This document shows positions 59,454 to 64,000 of a stretch of DNA of 64,000 nt, piece after piece. Each line of letters begins with the position of its first letter. Position 1 is the first letter of the stretch. Where the stretch lies: assembly GCF_002514725.1 (NCBI RefSeq), contig NZ_NTLB01000003.1, forward strand, positions 186,001 through 250,000, read 5' to 3'. A program made the translations under genes and the position numbers. The notes beneath the pieces were generated by a model. The model saw only the letters and a list, made by a program, of their open reading frames with translations, did not search any database and was not told the DNA's origin. This DNA is from Mangrovitalea sediminis. GTDB lineage: Bacteria; Pseudomonadota; Gammaproteobacteria; Pseudomonadales; Oleiphilaceae.

Positions 59454-62165
59454 GTGTTGAAAATTTTTCCTGACAATCAGGCCGCTAATGACCATATCGG
59501 CGTTCTGGGAGAAATAAAGGCGCCCCCTGGTGAATTGCGTTGGGAGTTATTGCGATCCCGTTGGCGAGTGCCGGCTTTGGCGGACGAGCTCGTGCCGAGA
59601 AAGCATCTGATGAAGGTGTTCGATGCGACGCGGGCGGGGGAGTCACTGCTGTTGAATGCTCCCGCCGGTTATGGGAAAACTCAGGCCATTCGTCTTTGGC
59701 TGGACGACGCCATTGCCGCTGGCAAGGTTGCCTGGTTGAGTGCCGAAGCCCGGGACAATGATCCCGAGCGTTTTGTTGGACTCTTGGCAGCCGGGCTATT
59801 GACGCCCCAGCAGTGTTCGGATCATGCCCGGCATCCATTACATTCACAGTTGTCTGCGTCAGACCGTCTGACGTTGGCTTTGCGCGCTTGGCAGGATTCA
59901 GAATCCCCGATTGAGTACCTGGTCCTGGATAATCTGGAGCAGTTCGAATCGGATGTCGTCGAACTTATTGTGCAGCTCCTGAAGGAGCTTCCGCCAACGT
60001 TGTCGCTGCTTATGGCTGCCCGCCGCCAACGTATATTGCCCCTGCAATCAGGTACATTGTCCAGGCAGTTCCGATTGCTTGGCGAGTCGGAGTTGGCATT
60101 AACGCTGGATGAAACGCAGCGCTGGTTCGAGCCGTTGCAACGGCTCGGCGTCATCTGCCCTCGTCGAATTGAGCAAGTCCACCTGCACAGTGAGGGGTGG
60201 ATTGCACCGCTGGCTTTATACCGCCGAGCTTTGGCGCAATTAGGCGCCGGCCTGGGGAAGATGGTCGAGTTGCCGGAGATTGGACGCTTTTTCGAAGATG
60301 TCGTGCTGGCACCATTTGCTGGCAAGCTCTCGCTTCCGTTGTCCTGGATTGCCGAGCCTAAGGAGTTGAGTGAGGCCCTCCTTCAGCAGTTGGGGTGGCA
60401 TGTGAATGATGCGGCGCCAGGGCGTCAATTGGCGTGGCTGGCTGCGGAAGGCTTACCGTTGGAGCCCGTTTCTGCAAACGGACAACGTTGGCGATTGAAT
60501 CGCCTGCTTCGTGATTGGCTTGAATCAGAGCGAGCTGAAGGCCGCCAGGAGCGGTTGCGGCGCTTAGGTGAATGGTTGTTCCAGGAAGGGGATATCGCTG
60601 CCGGAGCAGCCTGTCTTAGGGGAAATATACCAACACAGCACCTTCAGGCCATGCTGTCGCAGGAGGCCGAACGTCTTCTGGGAAACCAGGATCTTCGCGG
60701 TCTCTATGACCTGTTCGCAGGCCCTGTGGAGCCGGAAGACCCAGCGTTGAAGCTTGTATATGGCTGGTGTCTGGCGTTGTCGGGGCGCTACCGGGAGGCA
60801 GTTGACCTTGCCGAGGAACTGCACCCTGCGCTTCCGTTACCGCTGTGTGCGCGGCAACGTTTACTGATTGCGTTCTCCGTGCGAGAACAGGGGGATAGTA
60901 TCCGGGCTCAGGCTATTGCCGAGCAGGTTCTCGGGATGGCGTCAGAGGATCTGTCCGCCGGGGCTAAGCGGATGGCATTGTTGTTGCGTGGGGGTGTTTA
61001 CGCGGGCAACTATCGCTTCCAGGAAGCGAGAGATTCTCTTCGGGCGGCCATTCGCTTGAGCCGTGAGCAGGGGGATAACGCCGGCGAAATGGTTTGTCTC
61101 TATGAGCAGGCTCGGATTGAGGTTGCCAGCGGGTACCTGGGGCGGGCTCTGTCACAATTGCAGGCGGGGTTGGCGTTGGCTTCAGAATCGCCTGTAAACC
61201 AGAGTCGTATTGCTCAATCCCGTCTTTTGGACGCCATGGCTTGGCTTTTCTGGCACCGTGGTGAGCGAGAAGCTGCTTTGTGTCAGGTGGCCCTGGCCGT
61301 TGATGAAGCCTTGAAGGTTAAGGATGTCGCGGTCTTACGAGGTTTCGTACTGAAGAGCCTTTTGGCCCGGGCAAACATGGATCTCGACGGGGCTATGCAT
61401 TGGTTGGATGAAGCTGAACGCCATATGCAGCGTTGGCAGGTTGACGACGTCGTGTATCTGCCCATGATCTCGCTATGCCAGGCGATGATTTGGATAGATC
61501 GACAGGTGCCGGATGAAGCGGCTGCCTGTCTGGCTCGGCTCGATAGTTATCCGGCCCTACCCGCGTCGGAGTTATTCCCCTGGTTGCCGGGGATGGCTGA
61601 GCTGGTCGATATTCGCCTGTGCATTCATCAGGGGGATATTCCTGCGGCATTAACGCGCTTAACGAGACTGCAGCAACGCCATCTGTCCCTGCCGCCCCTG
61701 TCTGTCCAGGCCTTGCATTTGCAGCTTCTGCAGGTGTTATGTTTTCAGAAGAACGGACGTCCGGAGCAAGCGCTGATCACGTTACGGCAGGCTGTAGAAT
61801 TGGCAGCCACTGAGCAACTTGTCAGTCCCTTTGCCGAAATGCAGACGGATTTGAGGGGGCTCGTCGCTAAGCTCTCGGTTGCTGGTGCGCAGAGGGAGTT
61901 CTTGGCGTTCCTGCAAGATCAGTTGGGTTGTGCCGAAGTGGGGGCCACGGATGCTCCGGGTGGACTCCCTGTGGAGCCGGTCAGTGATCGTGAGCTCGGG
62001 GTGTTGGAACTGATTGCGTTAGGGTTGTCGAATCAGGATATTGCCGACCGCCTTCACATTTCCCTGCATACGGTTAAAACCCACGCACGAAAGATCAATG
62101 CCAAGTTGGGGGTTCGGTCGCGCACACAGGCGATCGTGCGTGCGCGGGATTTGGGCCTCCTGTAG
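59454..62165 (+). CDS. MalT/LuxR-type ATP-dependent transcriptional regulator
   Basis: A 903-residue LAL-type (large ATP-binding LuxR-like) STAND regulator. Walker A NAPAGYGKT at residues 68-76, with the conserved Trp/Leu-rich P-loop surroundings; a long helical, TPR-like sensor domain spans about residues 360-820 (for example ARDSLRAAIRLSREQGDNAGEM, SQLQAGLALASESPVNQ). The C-terminal LuxR helix-turn-helix is ELGVLELIALGLSNQDIADRL through ARKINAKLGVRSRTQAI. The ligand is unknown. Start: GTG at 59454 or TTG at 59457, both close to GGGAG at 59446-59450. It lies downstream of the DUF1302/DUF1329 unit and probably regulates it; that is inference. Confidence 0.92.
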   Translation: MLKIFPDNQAANDHIGVLGEIKAPPGELRWELLRSRWRVPALADELVPRKHLMKVFDATRAGESLLLNAPAGYGKTQAIRLWLDDAIAAGKVAWLSAEARDNDPERFVGLLAAGLLTPQQCSDHARHPLHSQLSASDRLTLALRAWQDSESPIEYLVLDNLEQFESDVVELIVQLLKELPPTLSLLMAARRQRILPLQSGTLSRQFRLLGESELALTLDETQRWFEPLQRLGVICPRRIEQVHLHSEGWIAPLALYRRALAQLGAGLGKMVELPEIGRFFEDVVLAPFAGKLSLPLSWIAEPKELSEALLQQLGWHVNDAAPGRQLAWLAAEGLPLEPVSANGQRWRLNRLLRDWLESERAEGRQERLRRLGEWLFQEGDIAAGAACLRGNIPTQHLQAMLSQEAERLLGNQDLRGLYDLFAGPVEPEDPALKLVYGWCLALSGRYREAVDLAEELHPALPLPLCARQRLLIAFSVREQGDSIRAQAIAEQVLGMASEDLSAGAKRMALLLRGGVYAGNYRFQEARDSLRAAIRLSREQGDNAGEMVCLYEQARIEVASGYLGRALSQLQAGLALASESPVNQSRIAQSRLLDAMAWLFWHRGEREAALCQVALAVDEALKVKDVAVLRGFVLKSLLARANMDLDGAMHWLDEAERHMQRWQVDDVVYLPMISLCQAMIWIDRQVPDEAAACLARLDSYPALPASELFPWLPGMAELVDIRLCIHQGDIPAALTRLTRLQQRHLSLPPLSVQALHLQLLQVLCFQKNGRPEQALITLRQAVELAATEQLVSPFAEMQTDLRGLVAKLSVAGAQREFLAFLQDQLGCAEVGATDAPGGLPVEPVSDRELGVLELIALGLSNQDIADRLHISLHTVKTHARKINAKLGVRSRTQAIVRARDLGLL

Positions 62166-62188
62166 GTCTGCTGAGCGTTGCTCTGGCC

Positions 62189-63097
62189 TTAGACGGCTGC
62201 AGGGAAGCGTGCCCTTAGCTGGGTCAGACGCTGGTCCTTGTCTTCCCACAATTTTCCAACCCATTGCTGAAACTCATATCGGAATGCTTCATCGTTGACG
62301 TAGTCTTTGCCGAGGAATGTCTCTGGAATGGGCAGCTTGCGGATATCGATGACAATGCGCCGGATCCTGCCGCACAGGAATGCCCAGAAGCCGGTGATTC
62401 CATCGGGATAGAGTATGCTGATGTCGAGCAAGGTGTGCAGTTGTTCGCCCATGGCACCCAGTACAAATCCAACACCGCCGGCTTTGGGGCGTAGAAGGTT
62501 TTGGTAGGGTGACTGTTGCCTGTCGTGTTTGGCCTGCGTAAAGCGGGTGCCTTCCAGAAAATTGAAGACGGTGACGGGCGTATATTTGAACTTTTCACAG
62601 GCGCGCCGAGTCGTCTCAAGATCCTTGCCTTTCAACTCGGGCCGCTTCTCCAGCAGCTCCTTCGGATACCGTTTCATAAACGGAAAGTCCAGTGCCCACC
62701 AGGCGATGCCCAGTAAAGGGACCCAGATAAGCTCCCGTTTGAGAAAGAACTTCAGTAATGGGATACGGCCATTCAGCGCGAATTGAATGGCAGGAATGTC
62801 AGCCCAGGATTGATGATTGCAGGTCACCAGATACCAGTCTCGCTGACTCAGTCCTTCACGCCCTTCGATGATCCATTCGGTACGGTGTAATAACGCTAGA
62901 AACAGGCCGTTGCTGGTGATCCATATGTTGGCGATGCCGATCAATAGACGTGTGCAGAGCCTGCGCGACGAGCGCAATGGTATCACTAGCTTGAGGATCG
63001 ACAGCAACAGCAGCGGGGGATACCAGAACAGGGTGCTCATGAGAATGAGCGCAATCGCAAAAACGCCTTTCAATGGCGCTGGCAAAAAATCCAGCAT
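62189..63097 (-). CDS. PlsC-type acyltransferase (YihG-like)
   Basis: A 302-residue membrane-associated glycerophospholipid acyltransferase-family protein. The HX4D motif is NHQSWADIP (His followed four residues later by Asp); the second conserved motif is FLEGTRFTQAK (EGTR). An N-terminal hydrophobic segment (FAIALILMSTLFWYPPLLLL) precedes the fold. E. coli YihG is of similar length. Its role may be in phospholipid acyl-chain composition. It is convergent with the MalT-like gene, 23 bases away. Confidence 0.9.
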   Translation of the reverse strand: MLDFLPAPLKGVFAIALILMSTLFWYPPLLLLSILKLVIPLRSSRRLCTRLLIGIANIWITSNGLFLALLHRTEWIIEGREGLSQRDWYLVTCNHQSWADIPAIQFALNGRIPLLKFFLKRELIWVPLLGIAWWALDFPFMKRYPKELLEKRPELKGKDLETTRRACEKFKYTPVTVFNFLEGTRFTQAKHDRQQSPYQNLLRPKAGGVGFVLGAMGEQLHTLLDISILYPDGITGFWAFLCGRIRRIVIDIRKLPIPETFLGKDYVNDEAFRYEFQQWVGKLWEDKDQRLTQLRARFPAAV

Positions 63098-63291
63098 GGA
63101 TCACGTGTCTCCGATACAGCCTAGGGTACTACGACGCGCTGGGCGCAGACGCAAACGAAGGGGGTTTCCGTTGTTTGTCCGGATTCAATCAATGGGAATC
63201 GGCGCGGGCATTATGCGTGACCCCCGAATTGTCGTACAGCTTTTTGAGTACAGCTGTATGCCCAGTGAGAGGGGGGATGGGTTGGTTTACT

Positions 63292-63705
63292 TTACTGGCT
63301 AGCCCCTTTGTCGGCGTCACTGCCGAGAAGGCTGTCGACGTGCTGCTTCGCCTGTTCCCGGATTTCCGGAGTGACATGAGTGCCGAGTGTGGCGATGGCT
63401 GCCAGCATTACGCTGAGATCGTCGGTGTATCCAAGAATGGGGGTAAGGTCTGGGATGGCATCGACGAAGCTGATGAAATAGCCCAAGGCGCCGATGATGA
63501 CCGTTTTACACCAGCGAGGTGTTTCCGGTGCCCGTAGTGTCAAGTAGAGTGTAAAAGCCGCATCCAGCGGCAGCGCTCCGACCGTTCTGGCGCCCCTTTT
63601 TACCTTACGCCAAAAGCCGGCTCTGGAATAACGACCTGGCTGCGAATCGCTGTCGTTGGGTATTGGCATGGTGGCCGGGGCAGTATGCTTCACATTCACC
63701 TCCAA
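63292..63705 (-). CDS. DUF1232 (YkvA-type) membrane protein
   Basis: A 137-residue protein with one DUF1232 domain in the middle and C-terminus: PRWCKTVIIGALGYFISFVDAIPDLTPILGYTDDLSVMLAAI. The signature is the D-x-IPD-x-xP-x-xGYxDD pattern followed by a hydrophobic helix. Function unknown. The N-terminal 35 residues are basic and polar. Start is uncertain; ATGs at 63705 and 63669 are both possible. Confidence 0.85.
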   Translation of the reverse strand: MEVNVKHTAPATMPIPNDSDSQPGRYSRAGFWRKVKRGARTVGALPLDAAFTLYLTLRAPETPRWCKTVIIGALGYFISFVDAIPDLTPILGYTDDLSVMLAAIATLGTHVTPEIREQAKQHVDSLLGSDADKGASQ

Positions 63706-63895
63706 TGCAGTGACGTGTTTCGCTAGGCTCCCTTTATAGTACGCTTAATTCGATTCTTGCGGTAATCAAGCAACGTCAGCCTTTCTAAGAGGCGCGTGCA
63801 GAAAGAAGGTCGGCATGCAGATGCATCTCCCGAGGCATATCTTACTCACGCTTGCGTCGGTTCAGCTGTAACGAGTCGGCCCGTACAATCCCCGT

Positions 63896-64000
63896 TTATC
63901 CACTCTTGATGGTGCTACCGGACCCTGTCGGGACTTTGGTGTTGTCCATCATTTGTGCCAGTTGGCTCAGGGTGCCGTCATCCAGGCCACCGGCCATGAG
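63896..64000 (-). CDS. Unrecognised protein, C-terminal end only (partial)
   Basis: The window ends inside this gene. On the minus strand, a frame from 64000 gives 34 residues (LMAGGLDDGTLSQLAQMMDN, then TKVPTGSGSTIKSG) and a TAA at 63898-63896. The Met/Gln-rich amphipathic stretch and Gly/Ser/Thr-rich tail look like a real C-terminus, but I do not recognise the family and give no function. Composition and the absence of internal stops support coding. Confidence 0.45.
   Translation of the reverse strand, partial: LMAGGLDDGTLSQLAQMMDNTKVPTGSGSTIKSG

Noticed and set aside
63073-63537. 154-codon plus-strand frame near the acyltransferase
   Set aside because: Cys/Gly-rich composition with no domain; it overlaps two supported genes on the other strand.

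Overview
The window is chromosomal DNA of a free-living gammaproteobacterium. Its gene order resembles Pseudomonas, and its lipid-metabolism genes suggest a Marinobacter- or Alcanivorax-like marine or hydrocarbon-associated lineage. That placement is inferred from gene order and protein character, not from a search. Moderately high G+C explains the many long antisense frames. Most of the window is conserved housekeeping operons. I see no rRNA, tRNA, CRISPR array, prophage or insertion sequence.

Layout. 1-2141: tandem acyl-CoA dehydrogenases (the first only as a C-terminal end). 2173-7003: a small coiled-coil protein, then holA, lptE and leuS, all leftward. 7178-9775: ybeL, a LysR regulator overlapping its 3' end, a divergent EamA-type transporter, and a REP-like palindrome. 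9805-15098: the leftward miaB-ybeZ-ybeY-corC-lnt operon with a good sigma70 promoter. 15195-19956: DUF1820, yejK, cysDN (CysN has a decayed APS-kinase-like tail) and a PilZ protein. 20300-25047: rimO, and gatCAB leftward. 25283-34874: mreBCD-maf-rng-yhdP-nit, the elongasome and envelope cluster; mreC seems to lack a canonical start codon. 34894-43999: leftward darP, the nitrogen PTS/rapZ/hpf/rpoN group, lptB-lptA-lptC, kdsC, kdsD and a Ca/Na exchanger. 44385-51227: mlaFEDCB, ibaG, murA, hisG and hisD. 51259-53834: a NIF3-family gene, zapG and zapE.

53893-64000 is more accessory: a thiolase; a DUF1302 outer-membrane barrel and a DUF1329 secreted protein in one unit closed by a strong terminator; a gap with two inverted REP-like palindromes; a 903-residue MalT/LuxR-type ATPase regulator; a PlsC/YihG-like acyltransferase; a DUF1232 membrane protein; and the C-terminus of an unrecognised protein.

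How the genes fit together: lptABCE, kdsCD, mlaBCDEF, yhdP, lnt and murA form a nearly complete envelope-biogenesis set beside the MreBCD shape machinery. rpoN, ptsN, the NPr gene and rapZ couple nitrogen and envelope control. The thiolase, acyl-CoA dehydrogenases, acyltransferase and DUF1302/DUF1329 pair point to fatty-acid or lipid use. The best candidates for something undescribed are the DUF1302/DUF1329/MalT-like island, the AUC start of mreC, the degenerate CysN tail, and the covarying REP palindromes.
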